DNA from: Taudactylus pleione
Taxonomy: Eukaryota; Chordata; Amphibia; Anura; Myobatrachidae
Reading direction: 5' to 3'
Assembly: GCA_031769625.1 (NCBI GenBank)
Contig: JAUIMM010000576.1
Span: 595,501 to 659,500 of the forward strand
Length of the DNA stretch: 64,000 nucleotides
In this document: one piece after another, positions 14,801 to 28,780 of the stretch
How positions within the stretch are numbered: the stretch's first letter is position 1
How the letters are laid out: every line of letters begins with the position of its first letter
The notes under the pieces: generated by a model
Told to the model about the DNA's origin: nothing
The model's input: the letters and a program-made list of their open reading frames with translations, nothing else
Databases searched by the model: none
Translations under genes and position numbers: made by a program

Positions 14801-17800
14801 TGTCACACATCACATTGATCAGTGTAATGTAGCATAGGAGCACTTTATACACAGACTCAGGCTCAGCCGCACACAGATGTACAAGTGTCACACATCACAT
14901 TGATCAGTGTAATGTAGCATAGGAGCACTTTATACACAGACTCAGGCTCAGCCGCACACAGATGTACAAGTGTCACACATCACATTGATCAGTGTACTGT
15001 AGCTTAGGAGCACTTTATACACAGACTCAGGCTCAGCCGCACACAGATGTACAAGTGTCACACATCACATTGATCAGTGAAATGTAGCAGAGCAGCACTT
15101 TATACACAGACTCAGGCTCAGCCGCACACAGATGTACAAGTGTCACACATCACATTTATCAGTGTAATGTAGCATAGGAGCACGTTATATACAGACTCAG
15201 GCTCAGTCGCACACAGATGTACAAGTGTCGCACATCACATTGATCAGTGTAACGTAGCATAGGAGTACGTTATATACAGACTCAGGCTCAGTCGCACACA
15301 GATGTACAAGTGTCACACATCACATTGATCAGTGTAATGTAGCATAGGAGCACTTTATACACAAACTCAGGCTCAGCCGCACACAGATGTACAAGTGTCA
15401 CACATCACATTGATCAGTGTAATGTATCAGAGCAGCACTTTATACACAGACTCAGGCTCAGCCGCACACAGATGTACAAGTGTCACACATCACATTGATC
15501 AGTGTAATGTAGCATAGGAGCACGTTATACACAGACTCAGGCTCAGCTGCACACAGATGTACAAGTGTCACACATCATATTGATCAGTGTAATGTATCAG
15601 AGCAGCACATTATACACAGACTCAGGCTCAGCCGCACACAGATGTACAAGTGTCACACATCACATTGATCAGTGTAATGTAGCATAGGAGCACGTTATAC
15701 ACAGACTCAGGCTCAGCAGCACACAGATGTACAAGTGTAACACATCACATTGATCAGTGTAATGTAACAGAGCAGCACTTTATACACAGACTCAGGCTCA
15801 GCCGCACACAGATGTACAAGTGTCACACATCACATTGATCAGTGTACTGTAGCATAGGAGCACTTTATACACAGACTCAGGCTCAGCCGCACACAGATGT
15901 ACAAGTGTCACACATCACACTGATCAGTGTAATGTAGCAGTGCAGCACTTTATACACAGACTCAGGCTCAACCGCACACAGATGTACAAGTGTCACACAT
16001 CACATTGATCAGTGTAATGTAGCAGAGCAGCACTTTATACACAGACTCAGGCTCAGCCGCACACAGATGTACAAGTGTCACACATCACATTGTTCAGTGT
16101 AATGTAGCAGAGCAGCACTTTATAAACAGACTCAGGCTCAGCCGCACACAGATGTACAAGTGTCACACATCACATTGATCAGTGTAATGTAGCATAGGAG
16201 CACGTTATATACAGACTCAGGCTCAGTCGCACACAGATGTACAAGTGTCGCACATCACATTGATCAGTGTAACGTAGCATAGGAGCACTTTATACACAGA
16301 CTCAGGCTCAGTCGCACACAGATGTACAAGTGTCGCACATCACATTAATCAGTGTAACGTAGCATAGGAGCACTTTATACATAGACTCAGGCTCAGCCGC
16401 ACACAGATGTACAAGTGTCACACATCACATTGATCAGTGTAACGTAGCATAGGAGCACTTTATACACAAACTCAGGCTCAGCCGCACAAGGTTGTACAAG
16501 TGTCACACATCACATTGATCAGTGTAATGTATCAGAGCAGCACATTATACACAGACTCAGGCTCAGCCGCACACAGATGTACAAGTGTCACACATCACAT
16601 TGATCAGTGTAACGTAGCATAGGAGCACTTTATACACAAACTCAGGCTCAGCCGCACAAGGTTGTACAAGTGTCACACATCACATTGATCAGTGTAATGT
16701 ATCAGAGCAGCACATTATACACAGACTCAGGCTCAGCCGCACACAGATGTACAAGTGTCACACATCACATTGATCAGTGTAATGTAGCATAGGAGCACGT
16801 TATACACAGACTCAGGCTCAGCCGCACACAGATGTACAAGTGTCACAGATCACATTGATCAGTGTACTGTAGCATAGGAGCACTTTATACACAGACTCAG
16901 GCTCAGCCGCACACAGATGTACAAGTGTCACACATCATATTGATCAGTGTACTGTAGCATAGGAGCACTTTATACACAGACTCAGGCTCAGCCGCACACA
17001 GATGTACAAGTGTCACACATCACATTGATCAGTGTAATGTAGCAGAGCAGCACGTTACACAGACTCAGGCTCAGCCGCACACAGATGTACAAGTGTCACA
17101 CATCACATTGATCAGTGTAATGTAGCATAGGAGCACTTTATACACAGACTCAGGCTCAGCCGCACACAGATGTACAAGTGTCACACATCACATTGATCAG
17201 TGTACTGTAGCATAGGAGCACGTTATACACAGACTCAGGCTCAGCCGCACACAGATGTACAAGTGTCACACATCACATTGATCAGTGTAATGTAGCATAG
17301 GAGCACGTTATATACAGACTCAGGCTCAGTCGCACACAGATGTACAAGTGTCGCACATCACATTGATCAGTGTAACGTAGCATAGGAGCACTTTATACAC
17401 AGACTCAGGCTCAGTCGCACACAGATGTACAAGTGTCGCACATCACATTGATCAGTGTAACGTAGCATAGGAGCACTTTATACACAGACTCAGGCTCAGC
17501 CGCACACAGATGTACAAGTGTCACAGATCACATTGATCAGTATACTGTAGCATAGGAGCACTTTATACAGAGACTCAGGCTCAGCCGCACACAGATGTAC
17601 AAGTGTCACACATCACATTGATCAGTGTAATGTAGCATAGGAGCACTTTATACACAGACTCAGGCTCAGCCGCACACAGATGTACAAGTGTCACACATCA
17701 CATTGATCAGTGTAATGTAGCAGAGCAGCACTTTATACACAGACTCAGGCTCAGCCGCACACAGATGTACAAGTGTCACACATCACATTGATCAGTGTAA

Positions 17801-20152
17801 TGTAGCAGAGCAGCACTTTATACACAGACTCAGGCTCAGCCGCACACAGATGTACAAGTGTCACACATCACATTGATCAGTGTAATGTAGCATAGGAGCA
17901 CTTTATACACAGACTCAGGCTCAGCCGCACACAGATGTACAAGTGTCACACATCACATTGATCAGTGTAATGTAGCAGAGCAGCACTTTATACACAGATT
18001 TAGGCTCAGCCGCACACAGATGTACAAGTGTCACACATCACATTGATCAGTGTAATGTAGCATAGGAGCACGTTATATACAGACTCAGGCTCAGTCGCAC
18101 ACAGATGTACAAGTGTAGCACATCACATTGATCAGTGTAACGTAGCATAGGAGCACTTTATACACAGACTCAGGCTCAGTCGCACACAGATGTACAAGTG
18201 TCGCACATCACATTGATCAGTGTAACGTAGCATAGGAGCACTTTATACACAGACTCAGGCTCAGCCGCACACAGATGTACAAGTGTCACACATCACATTG
18301 ATCAGTGTAATGTAGCATAGGAGCACTTTATACACAGACTCAGGCTCAGCCGCACACAGATGTACAAGTGTCACACATCACATTGATCAGTGTAATGTAG
18401 CATAGGAGCACGTTATACACAGACTCAGGCTCAGTCGCACACAGATGTACAAGTGTCACACATCACATTGATCAGTGTAATGTAGCATAGGAGCACTTTA
18501 TACACAGACTCAGGCTCAGCCGCACACAGATGTACAAGTGTCACACATCACATTGATCAGTGAAATGTAGCAGAGCAGCACTTTATACACAGACTCAGGC
18601 TCAGCCGCACACAGATGTACAAGTGTCACACATCACATTTATCAGTGTAATGTAGCATAGGAGCACGTTATATACAGACTCAGGCTCAGTCGCACACAGA
18701 TGTACAAGTGTCGCACATCACATTGATCAGTGTAACGTAGCATAGGAGTACGTTATATACAGACTCAGGCTCAGTCGCACACAGATGTACAAGTGTCACA
18801 CATCACATTGATCAGTGTAATGTAGCATAGGAGCACTTTATACACAAACTCAGGCTCAGCCGCACACAGATGTACAAGTGTCACACATCACATTGATCAG
18901 TGTAATGTAACAGAGCAGCACATTATACACAGACTCAGGCTCAGCCGCACACAGATGTACAAGTGTCACACATCACATTGATCAGTGTAATGTATCAGAG
19001 CAGCACTTTATACACAGACTCAGGCTCAGCCGCACACAGATGTACAAGTGTCACACATCACATTGATCAGTGTAATGTAGCATAGGAGCACGTTATACAC
19101 AGACTCAGGCTCAGCTGCACACAGATGTACAAGTGTCACACATCATATTGATCAGTGTAATGTATCAGAGCAGCACATTATACACAGACTCAGGCTCAGC
19201 CGCACACAGATGTACAAGTGTCACACATCACATTGATCAGTGTAATGTAGCATAGGAGCACGTTATACACAGACTCAGGCTCAGCAGCACACAGATGTAC
19301 AAGTGTCACACATCACATTGATCAGTGTAATGTAACAGAGCAGCACTTTATACACAGACTCAGGCTGAGCCGCACACAGATGTACAAGTGTCACACATCA
19401 CATTGATCAGTGTACTGTAGCATAGGAGCACTTTATACACAGACTCAGGCTCAGCCGCACACAGATGTACAAGTGTCACACATCACATTGATCAGTGTAA
19501 TGTAGCAGAGCAGCACTTTATACACAGACTCAGGCTCAACCGCACACAGATGTACAAGTGTCACACATCACATTGATCAGTGTAATGTAGCAGTGCAGCA
19601 CTTTATACACAGACTCAGGCTCAACCGCACACAGATGTACAAGTGTCACACATCACATTGATCAGTGTAATGTAGCAGAGCAGCACTTTATACACAGACT
19701 CAGGCTCAGCCGCACACAGATGTACAAGTGTCACACATCACATTGTTCAGTGTAATGTAGCAGAGCAGCACTTTATACACAGACTCAGGCTCAGCCGCAC
19801 ACAGATGTACAAGTGTCACACATCACATTGATCAGTGTAATGTAGCATAGGAGCACGTTATATACAGACTCAGGCTCAGTCGCACACAGATGTACAAGTG
19901 TCGCACATCACATTGATCAGTGTAACGTAGCATAGGAGCACTTTATACACAGACTCAGGCTCAGTCGCACACAGATGTACAAGTGTCGCACATCACATTA
20001 ATCAGTGTAACGTAGCATAGGAGCACTTTATACATAGACTCAGGCTCAGCCGCACACAGATGTACAAGTGTCACACATCACATTGATCAGTGTAACGTAG
20101 CATAGGAGCACTTTATACACAAACTCAGGCTCAGCCGCACAAGGTTGTACAA

Positions 20153-22702
20153 GTGTCACACATCACATTGATCAGTGTAATGTATCAGAGCAGCACATTA
20201 TACACAGACTCAGGCTCAGCCGCACACAGATGTACAAGTGTCACACATCACATTGATCAGTGTAATGTATCAGAGCAGCACATTATACACAGACTCAGGC
20301 TCAGCCGCACACAGATGTACAAGTGTCACACATCACATTGATCAGTGTAATGTAGCATAGGAGCACGTTATACACAGACTCAGGCTCAGCCGCACACAGA
20401 TGTACAAGTGTCACACATCACACTGATCAGTGTAATGTAGCAGTGCAGCACTTTATACACAGACTCAGGCTCAACCGCACACAGATGTACAAGTGTCACA
20501 CATCACATTGATCAGTGTAATGTAGCAGAGCAGCACTTTATACACAGACTCAGGCTCAGCCGCACACAGATGTACAAGTGTCACACATCACATTGTTCAG
20601 TGTAATGTAGCAGAGCAGCACTTTATACACAGACTCAGGCTCAGCCGCACACAGATGTACAAGTGTCACACATCACATTGATCAGTGTAATGTAGCATAG
20701 GAGCACGTTATACACAGACTCAGGCTCAGCAGCACACAGATGTACAAGTGTCACACATCACATTGATCAGTGTAATGTAGCAGAGCAGCACTTTATACAC
20801 AGACTCAGGCTCAGCCGCACACAGATGTACAAGTGTCACACATCACATTGATCAGTGTAATGTAGCATAGGAGCACGTTATATACAGACTCAGGCTCAGT
20901 CGCACACAGATGTACAAGTGTCACACATCACATTGATCAGTGTAATGTAGCAGAGCAGCACGTTATACACAGACTCAGGCTCAGCCGCACACAGATGTAC
21001 AAATGTCGCACATCACATTAATCAGTGTAATGTAGCATAGGAGCACGTTATACACAGACTCAGGCTCAGCAGCAAACAGATATACAAGTGTCACACATCA
21101 CATTGATCAGTGTAATGTAACAGAGCAGCACTTTATACACAGACTCAGGCTCAGCCGCACACAGATGTACAAGTGTCACACATCACATTGATCAGTGTAA
21201 TGTAACAGAGCAGCACATTATACACAGACTCAGGCTCAGCCGCACACAGATGTACAAGTGTCACACATCACATTGATCAGTGTAATGTAGCAGAGCAGCA
21301 CTTTATACACAGACTCAGGCTCAGCCGCACACAGATGTACAAGTGTCACACATCACATTGATCAGTGTAATGTAGCATAGGAGCACTTTATACATAGACT
21401 CAGGCTCAGCCGCACACAGATGTACAAGTGTCACACATCACATTGATCAGTGTAATGTATCAGAGCAGCACATTATACACAGACTCAGGCTCAGCCGCAC
21501 ACAGATGTACAAGTGTCACACATCACATTGATCAGTGTAATGTATCAGAGCAGCACATTATACACAGACTCAGGCTCAGCCGCACACAGATGTACAAGTG
21601 TCACACATCACATTGATCAGTGTAATGTAGCATAGGAGCACGTTATACACAGACTCAGGCTCAGCCGCACACAGATGTACAAGTGTCACACATCACACTG
21701 ATCAGTGTAATGTAGCAGTGCAGCACTTTATACACAGACTCAGGCTCAACCGCACACAGATGTACAAGTGTCACACATCACATTGATCAGTGTAATGTAG
21801 CAGAGCAGCACTTTATACACAGACTCAGGCTCAGCCGCACACAGATGTACAAGTGTCACACATCACATTGTTCAGTGTAATGTAGCAGAGCAGCACTTTA
21901 TACACAGACTCAGGCTCAGCCGCACACAGATGTACAAGTGTCACACATCACATTGATCAGTGTAATGTAGCATAGGAGCACGTTATACACAGACTCAGGC
22001 TCAGCAGCACACAGATGTACAAGTGTCACACATCACATTGATCAGTGTAATGTAGCAGAGCAGCACTTTATACACAGACTCAGGCTCAGCCGCACACAGA
22101 TGTACAAGTGTCACACATCACATTGATCAGTGTAATGTAGCATAGGAGCACGTTATATACAGACTCAGGCTCAGTCGCACACAGATGTACAAGTGTCACA
22201 CATCACATTGATCAGTGTAATGTAGCAGAGCAGCACGTTATACACAGACTCAGGCTCAGCCGCACACAGATGTACAAGTGTCGCACATCACATTAATCAG
22301 TGTAATGTAGCATAGGAGCACGTTATACACAGACTCAGGCTCAGCAGCACACAGATATACAAGTGTCACACATCACATTGATCAGTGTAATGTAACAGAG
22401 CAGCACTTTATACACAGACTCAGGCTCAGCCGCACACAGATGTACAAGTGTCACACATCACATTGATCAGTGTAATGTAACAGAGCAGCACATTATACAC
22501 AGACTCAGGCTCAGCCGCACACAGATGTACAAGTGTCACACATCACATTGATCAGTGTAATGTAGCAGAGCAGCACTTTATACACAGACTCAGGCTCAGC
22601 CGCACACAGATGTACAAGTGTCACACATCACATTGATCAGTGTAATGTAGCATAGGAGCACTTTATACATAGACTCAGGCTCAGCCGCACACAGATGTAC
22701 AA
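20153..22702. repeat. Tandem higher-order duplication, 1275 bp (15 monomers) x 2, in the 85-bp array
   Basis: Sequence from 20153 to 21427 recurs at 21428 to 22702 with an exact 1275-bp (15 x 85) offset. Shared rare variants include tacatagact at 21391 and 22666. Only two substitutions were noticed (near 21003 and 21074). The block contains the only long stop-free monomer pairs in this array. Confidence 0.9.
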
Positions 22703-25700
22703 GTGTCGCACATCACATTGATCAGTGTAATGTAGCAGAGCAGCACTTTATACACAGACTCAGGCTCAGCAGCACACAGATGTACAAGTGTCACACATCA
22801 CATTGATCAGTGTAATGTAGCATAGGAGCACTTTATACACAGACTCAGGCTCAGCCGCACACAGATGTACAAGTGTCACACATCACATTGATCACTGAAA
22901 TGTAGCATAGGAGCACTTTATACACAGACTCAGGCTCAGCCGCACACAGATGTACAAGTGTCACACATCACATTGATCAGTGTAATGTAGCATAGGAGCA
23001 CTTTATACACAGACTCAGGCTCAGCCGCACACAGATGTACAAGTGTCACACATCACATTGATCACTGTAATATAGCATAGGAGCACTTTATACACAGACT
23101 CAGGCTCAGCCGCACACAGATGTACAAGTGTGACACATCACATTGATCAGTGTAATGTAGCAGAGCAGCACATTATACACAGACTCAGGCTCAGCCGCAC
23201 ACAGATGTACAAGTGTCACACATCACATTGATCAGTGTAATGTAGCATAGGAGCACTTTATACACAGACTCAGGCTCAGCAGCACACAGATGTACAAGTG
23301 TCACACATCACATTGATCACTGTAATGTAGCATAGGAGCACTTTATACACAGACTCAGGCTCAGCCGCACACAGATGTACAAGTGTCACACATCACATTG
23401 ATCAGTGTAATGTAGCATAGGAGCACTTTATACACAGACTCAGGCTCAGCCGCACACAGATGTACAAGTGTCACACATCACATTGATCAGTGTAATGTAG
23501 CAGAGCAGCACTTTATACACAGACTCAGGCTCAGCCGCACACAGATGTACAAGTGTCACACATCACATTGATCACTGTAATGTAGCATAGGAGCACTTTA
23601 TACACAGACTAAGGCTCAGCCGCACACAGATGTACAAGTGTCACACATCACATTGATCAGTGTAATGTAGCATAGGAGCACATTATACACAGACTCAGGC
23701 TCAGCCGCACACAGATGTACAAGTTTCACACATCACATTGATCAGTGTAATGTAGCAGAGGAGCACTTTATACACAGACTCAGGCTCAGCCGCACACAGA
23801 TGTACAAGTGTCACACATCACATTGATCAGTGTAATGTAGCAGAGCAGCACTTTATACACAGACTCAGGCTCAGCCGCACACAGATGTACAAGTGTAACA
23901 CATCACATTGATCAGTGTAATGTAGCATAGGAGCACTTTATACACAGACTCAGGCTCAGCCGCACACAGATGTACAAGTGTCACACATCACATTGATCAC
24001 TGTAATAAAGCATAGGAGCACTTTATACACAGACTCAGGCTCAGCCGCACACAGATGTACAAGTGTCACACATCACATTGATCAGTGTAATGTAGCAGAG
24101 CAGCACATTATACACAGACTCAGGCTCAGCCGCACACAGATGTACAAGTGTCACACATCACATTGATCAGTGTAATGTAGCATAGGAGCACTTTATACAC
24201 AGACTCAGGCTCAGCAGCACACAGATGTACAAGTGTCACACATCACATTGATCACTGTAATGTAGCATAGGAGCACTTTATACACAGACTAAGGCTCAGC
24301 CGCACACAGATGTACAAGTGTCACACATCACATTGATCAGTGTAATGTAGCATAGGAGCACTTTATACACAGACTCAGGCTCAGCCGCACACAGATGTAC
24401 AAGTGTCACACATCACATTGATCAGTGTAATGTAGCAGAGCAGCACTTTATACACAGACTCAGGCTCAGCCGCACACAGATGTACAAGTGTCACACATCA
24501 CATTGATCACTGTAATGTAGCATAGGAGCACTTTATACACAGACTAAGGCTCAGCCGCACACAGATGTACAAGTGTCACACATCACATTGATCAGTGTAA
24601 TGTAGCATAGGAGCACATTATACACAGACTCAGGCTCAGCCGCACACAGATGTACAAGTGTCACACATCACATTGATCAGTGTAATGTAGCATAGGAGCA
24701 CATTATACACAGACTCAGGCTCAGCCGCACACAGATGTACAAGTGTAACACATCACATTGATCAGTGTAATGTAGCATAGGAGCACTTTATACACAGACT
24801 CAGGCTCAGCCGCACACAGATGTACAAGTGTCACACATCACATTGATCAGTGTAATGTAGCATAGGAGCACGTTATACACAGACTCAGGCTCAGCCGCAC
24901 ACAGATGTACAAGTGTCACACATCACATTGATCACTGTAATGTAGCATAGGAGCACTTTATACACAGACTAAGGCTCAGCCGCACACAGATGTACAAGTG
25001 TCACACATCACATTGATCAGTGTAATGTAGCATAGGAGCACTTTATACACAGACTCAGGCTCAGCCGCACACAGATGTACAAGTGTCACACATCACATTG
25101 ATCAGTGTAATGTAGCAGAGCAGCACTTTATACACAGACTCAGGCTCAGCCGCACACAGATGTACAAGTGTCACACATCACATTGATCACTGTAATGTAT
25201 CATAGGAGCACTTTATACACAGACTAAGGCTCAGCCGCACACAGATGTACAAGTGTCACACATCACATTGATCAGTGTAATGTAGCATAGGAGCACATTA
25301 TACACAGACTCAGGCTCAGCCGCACACAGATGTACAAGTGTCACACATCACATTGATCAGTGTAATGTAGCAGAGGAGCACTTTATACACAGACTCAGGC
25401 TCAGCCGCACACAGATGTACAAGTGTCACACATCACATTGATCAGTGTAATGTAGCAGAGCAGCACTTTATACACAGACTCAGGCTCAGCCGCACACAGA
25501 TGTACAAGTGTAACACATCACATTGATCAGTGTAATGTAGCATAGGAGTACTTTATACACAGACTCAGGCTCAGCCGCACACAGATGTACAAGTGTCACA
25601 CATCACATTGATCAGTGTAATGTAGCATAGGAGCACTTTATACACAGACTCAGGCTCAGCCGCACACAGATGTACAAGTGTCACACATCACATTGATCAA

Positions 25701-26228
25701 TGTAATGTAGCATAGGAGCACTTTATACACAGACTCAGGCTCAGCCGCACACAGATGTACAAGTGTCACACATCACATTGATCAGTGTAATGTAGCATAG
25801 GAGCACGTTATACACAGACTCAGGCTCAGCCGCACACAGATGTACAAGTGTCACACATCACATTGATCAGTGTAATGTAGCATAGGAGCACTTTATACAC
25901 AGACTCAGGCTCAGCCGCACACAGATGTACAAGTGTCACACATCACATTGATCAGTGTAATGTAGCATAGGAGCACTTTATACACAGACTCAGGCTCAGC
26001 CGCACACAGATGTACAAGTGTCACACGTCACATTGATCACTGTAATGTAGCATAGGAGCACTTTATACACAGACTCAGGCTCAGCCGCACACAGATGTAC
26101 AAGTGTCACACATCACATTGATCAGTGTAATGTAGCATAGGAGCACTTTATACACAGACTCAGGCTCAGCCGCACACAGATGTACAAGTGTCACACGTCA
26201 CATTGATCACTGTAATGTAGCAGAGCAG

Positions 26229-26760
26229 TTTTGTCACTTCCATTTATTTTATTTATGCGAAACAGACGAACATTTTGTGTAAGAAAAACTCTTAGTGGGG
26301 CCAAACCGGCCGGGACCTGAGCGCCAAGACGGACTGTTTGGTTCGACCGAGGCCACAGTGTATGGGGACACAAACATACATTTATACATGTCATGGAAAT
26401 TGTAGCGATTATCTGTAATAAGGTTGGGGAGGGGACATTATTATGTATAATACGTAAGTTTTTAATGAGAGTTAAAAAGGTCAACTCACTGACTACAAAT
26501 GATGACATTAGCTATAAGATATTCTTTAATAGATGTATTATAAAATAATCACTCGTATTGAATAAATATACATTGATCACTGAACCCTGGGATGTACGGC
26601 GACTTTTGTCAGTTTAGGGCCGATGCTCTGATGCTGAACGTGTGACATTATTTCTGCTGGTTTATTTGGGTCAGGAGCAGTTTAGCCAAAGGGAGAAAGC
26701 TCATGTTATTAATAATTCACAACGTCAGCTTAGCGTCCTCTGTGTGCCGCGGATTCCAGT
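26229..26760. other. Non-tandem flank of the 85-bp satellite, nothing recognised
   Basis: The satellite stops abruptly at cagagcag followed by tttt. The next 530 bases are mostly AT-rich with no recognised gene or repeat. A 105-codon minus-strand open frame begins at 26508 and ends inside the satellite; it shows no recognisable domain and I do not treat it as a gene. A 15-nt satellite-like fragment lies at 26570-26584. Confidence 0.6.
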
Positions 26761-26900
26761 CAATATAGCTACAGTAAAAAGGTTGACAATGTCTAGATAG
26801 TCAACAGATGTTAGACAGGCAATAGGTTGACAGGGACAAAAGGTCGACACACATAAGGTCGGCAAGGACAAAAAAATTGGTCGACATATTTTTTGTTTAT
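26761..26900. repeat. Degenerate GGTCGACA/GGTTGACA short repeat
   Basis: The words aggttgac, aggtcgac and ggtcgac recur at intervals of roughly 20 bases with A-rich spacers (acaaaaggtcgacacac, ggacaaaaaaattggtcgac). It resembles a dispersed short-period repeat I associate with frog genomes. That association is from memory. Confidence 0.5.
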
Positions 26901-26904
26901 TAAG

Positions 26905-27032
26905 GTCAAGCACTTACTGGAGGGTTAGAGTTAGGCTCTAGGAGGGACGGTTAGGATTAGGCAATAGGAGGGACAGTCAGGGTTAGGCACTTACTGGAGG
27001 GTTATGGTTAGGCACCAGAAAGAAGGGTTATA
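26905..27032 (-). repeat. GTTAGGCAC-type repeat fragment, inverted relative to the 47-kb and 50-kb copies
   Basis: Repeated phrases gggttaggcacttactgg and ggttaggcacc are the complement of the gtgcctaaccctaacc phrases in the larger copies at 46973 and 50021. This is a short degenerate fragment with about four phrase repeats. Confidence 0.55.
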
Positions 27033-27150
27033 CCCCTTTTTCACTGAATGATGTTCACGCGCCCATCCAGGGAGCAACCTGACTGAGACCCCTTACAGAC
27101 AGGCAGCAAGACCCAGCACTAATGCCGGGTCGATGACGCCATCGGTATCA
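27033..27150. other. Interspersed-repeat-like sequence, unclassified
   Basis: Moderately GC-rich stretch with gacccagcac and gccgggtcgatgacgcc, somewhat like the ACCCGGGT-rich block at 47754-48090. No gene is visible. Assignment to a repeat family is a guess. Confidence 0.3.
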
Positions 27151-27223
27151 GCCAATCAGCTCCCAACTGTCATTTTTCAAACACAGCCTGTGAGATGGCA
27201 GTTGGGAGCTGATTGGTTGGCAC
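27151..27223. repeat. Inverted repeat (foldback) with CCAAT-containing arms
   Basis: The left arm near 27151-27173 contains ccaatcagctcccaact. The right arm near 27196-27221 contains agttgggagctgattgg, its exact 17-base complement. The loop is about 24 nt. Similar foldbacks are, from memory, dispersed in frog genomes, so this is probably part of a non-autonomous element. Confidence 0.65.
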
Positions 27224-27371
27224 CTTATCACTTTTCACTCTGTCTCCTAACACTGCTTAGTAACTAGACCCCTAAGAAACAGCACTGCAACAACATTCCA
27301 GATACATTAAATAAAAATATATATACACAAGAAATTAAGATAATATAAATATGTATACTATAAAATATAAG
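27224..27371. other. AT-rich spacer, nothing recognised
   Basis: Mostly A and T with no tandem periodicity until the TA run that follows. No gene or element is recognised. Confidence 0.5.

Positions 27372-27399
<28 letters not shown>
27372..27399. repeat. (TA)n microsatellite
   Basis: About 14 uninterrupted TA dinucleotides within a larger AT-rich stretch. Confidence 0.95.
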
Positions 27400-27405
<6 letters not shown>

Positions 27406-27419
27406 GATATCTCCAATAA

Positions 27420-27992
27420 CACATTAATCCTTCACCTCTATTGTAATTAGTAATGCATCACTGCTATAGTAAGACAATACATTCCCTCACCTGTGTAGTA
27501 ACACATTTCCCTTGCTCGCTCATATTGTAACACATTCGACATTCCCCTTCCTCACCTGTGTAGAAAGACAACCCTTCCCTTAAACCTGTAGTAACACATT
27601 ACCCTCATTTATACCTGTAGTAACTTATGCCCCTCCCTCGCCTCTGGAGTAACAGACTACCCCCGCTCACCCCTGTAGTAACATATTCCCCTCCCTCACC
27701 CATGTTGAAACACATTTTCTTACCTCACCCCGTAGTAATATATTTGACATTCCCCTCCCTCACCTGTGTAGTAACCCTTTCCCATCCCTCACCTGTGTAG
27801 TAACACATTATCCTCCCTCACCTGTGTAGTAACACATTCCCAACCTATACCTGTGTAGTAACACATTCACTTCCCTCACCTCTGTAGTAACACATTCCCC
27901 TGCCTCATCTGTGTAGTAACACATTCCCCTCTCACTGCTGTTGTAACACATTTCCTCTCTCACCTCTGTAGTAACACATTCCCTCCCTCACT
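27420..27992. repeat. 29-bp degenerate minisatellite, about 19 units
   Basis: The core is cctgtgtagtaacacattcc followed by cctccctca. Spacing of tgtgtag at 27794, 27823 and 27852 gives 29 bp. Units are degenerate, with small gains and losses especially in the first half, so the array is older than the large arrays. Confidence 0.85.
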
Positions 27993-28009
27993 ATACAAAT
28001 AGTGGAGCC

Positions 28010-28058
28010 ACACCAACTGCCAGTGATGTTTGGCAGCACTTGGGGTGGCAGTTGGTGT
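28010..28058. repeat. Perfect 13-bp inverted repeat
   Basis: acaccaactgcca at 28010-28022 pairs exactly with tggcagttggtgt at 28046-28058 across a 23-nt loop. It adjoins the end of the 29-bp minisatellite. Function unknown. Confidence 0.8.
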
Positions 28059-28285
28059 ATGAATATGATCTGTGCTACAGCCAGGATGAGACAGTCAGAC
28101 AGGACATTGCACAGGGGGAGGGAACATTTTAGCCCTTTTCACCCCCTTAAGAGTCGAATTTCAAAAATCCCTTCCTAGTGGGTACCTATGTCATGGAAGG
28201 AATATTCTCCCTGATATTCATGTTTCTAGGTCCAGGGGTTTGGGCTGAACGTTGATGAGTCAGTCAGTCAGTCCGAACATTTGAT
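28059..28285. other. Unclassified stretch leading into an AT microsatellite
   Basis: Non-tandem sequence with a short gtcagtcagtcagt run near 28260. Its position directly before an AT microsatellite and the phrasing (tagtgggtacctatgtcatg) suggest a dispersed repeat, which I cannot name. No gene is visible. Confidence 0.35.
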
Positions 28286-28330
28286 CATATATATATATTT
28301 TATATATATATATATATATATACACATATG
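28286..28330. repeat. AT-rich microsatellite
   Basis: Alternating AT/TA run interrupted by tttt, followed by a short CA-rich stretch (acacatatgcatacacac). Confidence 0.9.
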
Positions 28331-28371
28331 CATACACACACGATAAATGCACTTTTAGAAAAACCGCTGAC

Positions 28372-28470
28372 ACTGCAATCATACTGTAATCACCCTGTAA
28401 TTATACTGTAGTCATAGTGCAATCACACTGTTATCACACGGTAATCATACTGTAATCAAAGTCTAATCTC
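28372..28470. repeat. 11-bp minisatellite, 9 units
   Basis: Nine consecutive 11-bp units of consensus actgtaatcac with variants such as actgcaatcat, cctgtaattat, actgtagtcat and actgttatcac. Confidence 0.85.
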
Positions 28471-28780
28471 TTTTTTGTTTAAACAAATTAGTTGATTTAC
28501 AATATTGATCATTTCAGACGAGAGCAGTAGATATGGATCAGGTTATAGCCTATAGTCATATAGAATTGAGCTGCAATCAAATCAATATATAAATTCCACT
28601 TAATGACTTTTCATTTAGTTTTCATTCCATTATAAACACCAGGTAACGTTTCCCAGCGTATAACAAGTGAAATCTATCGTTACTTTGCAAAACTGCCGAC
28701 ATCAGCCAAGACTTTGACTATAAAGACGATTTCTCCCATTAGAGAACTGAAACTTCCAAGCGCACTCACATGGAGCCTCT
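28471..28780. other. Spacer, nothing recognised
   Basis: AT-rich, non-tandem sequence without a supportable reading frame or repeat. It ends at the left target-site position of the foldback transposon. Confidence 0.5.

Larger units (their letters stand above)
1..26228. repeat. 85-bp satellite array, about 308 monomers
   Basis: Monomers begin tgtcacacatcacattgatc and end cacacagatgtacaag; successive starts at 1, 86 and 171 give an 85-bp period. The array is continuous to 26228 and is cut by the left window edge. Two main monomer types alternate irregularly, one with agcataggagcac and one with agcagagcagcac. Recurrent variants are cactttatac/cacgttatac/cacattatac, agccgcac/agtcgcac/agcagcac, and tgtcacac/tgtcgcac. 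Length variants include a 2-bp loss (agacaggctc, near 819, 1242 and 2262) and a 2-bp gain (cactttttatac). Because 85 is not a multiple of 3 the reading frame rotates, so short open frames such as 20153-20341 are not genes. I see no CENP-B-box-like motif. A centromeric or pericentromeric role is possible but untested. Confidence 0.97.

Noticed and set aside
20153..24166. Three 62-codon frames, two of them identical, as a duplicated gene
   Set aside because: They are two-monomer stretches of the 85-bp satellite in variants that happen to lack a stop; the identical pair is the 1275-bp block duplication.
26280..26352. tRNA-derived SINE head from ggttcgacc near 26339
   Set aside because: B-box-like only; the upstream cttagtgggg is a poor A box and spacing is long. 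Insufficient to call.
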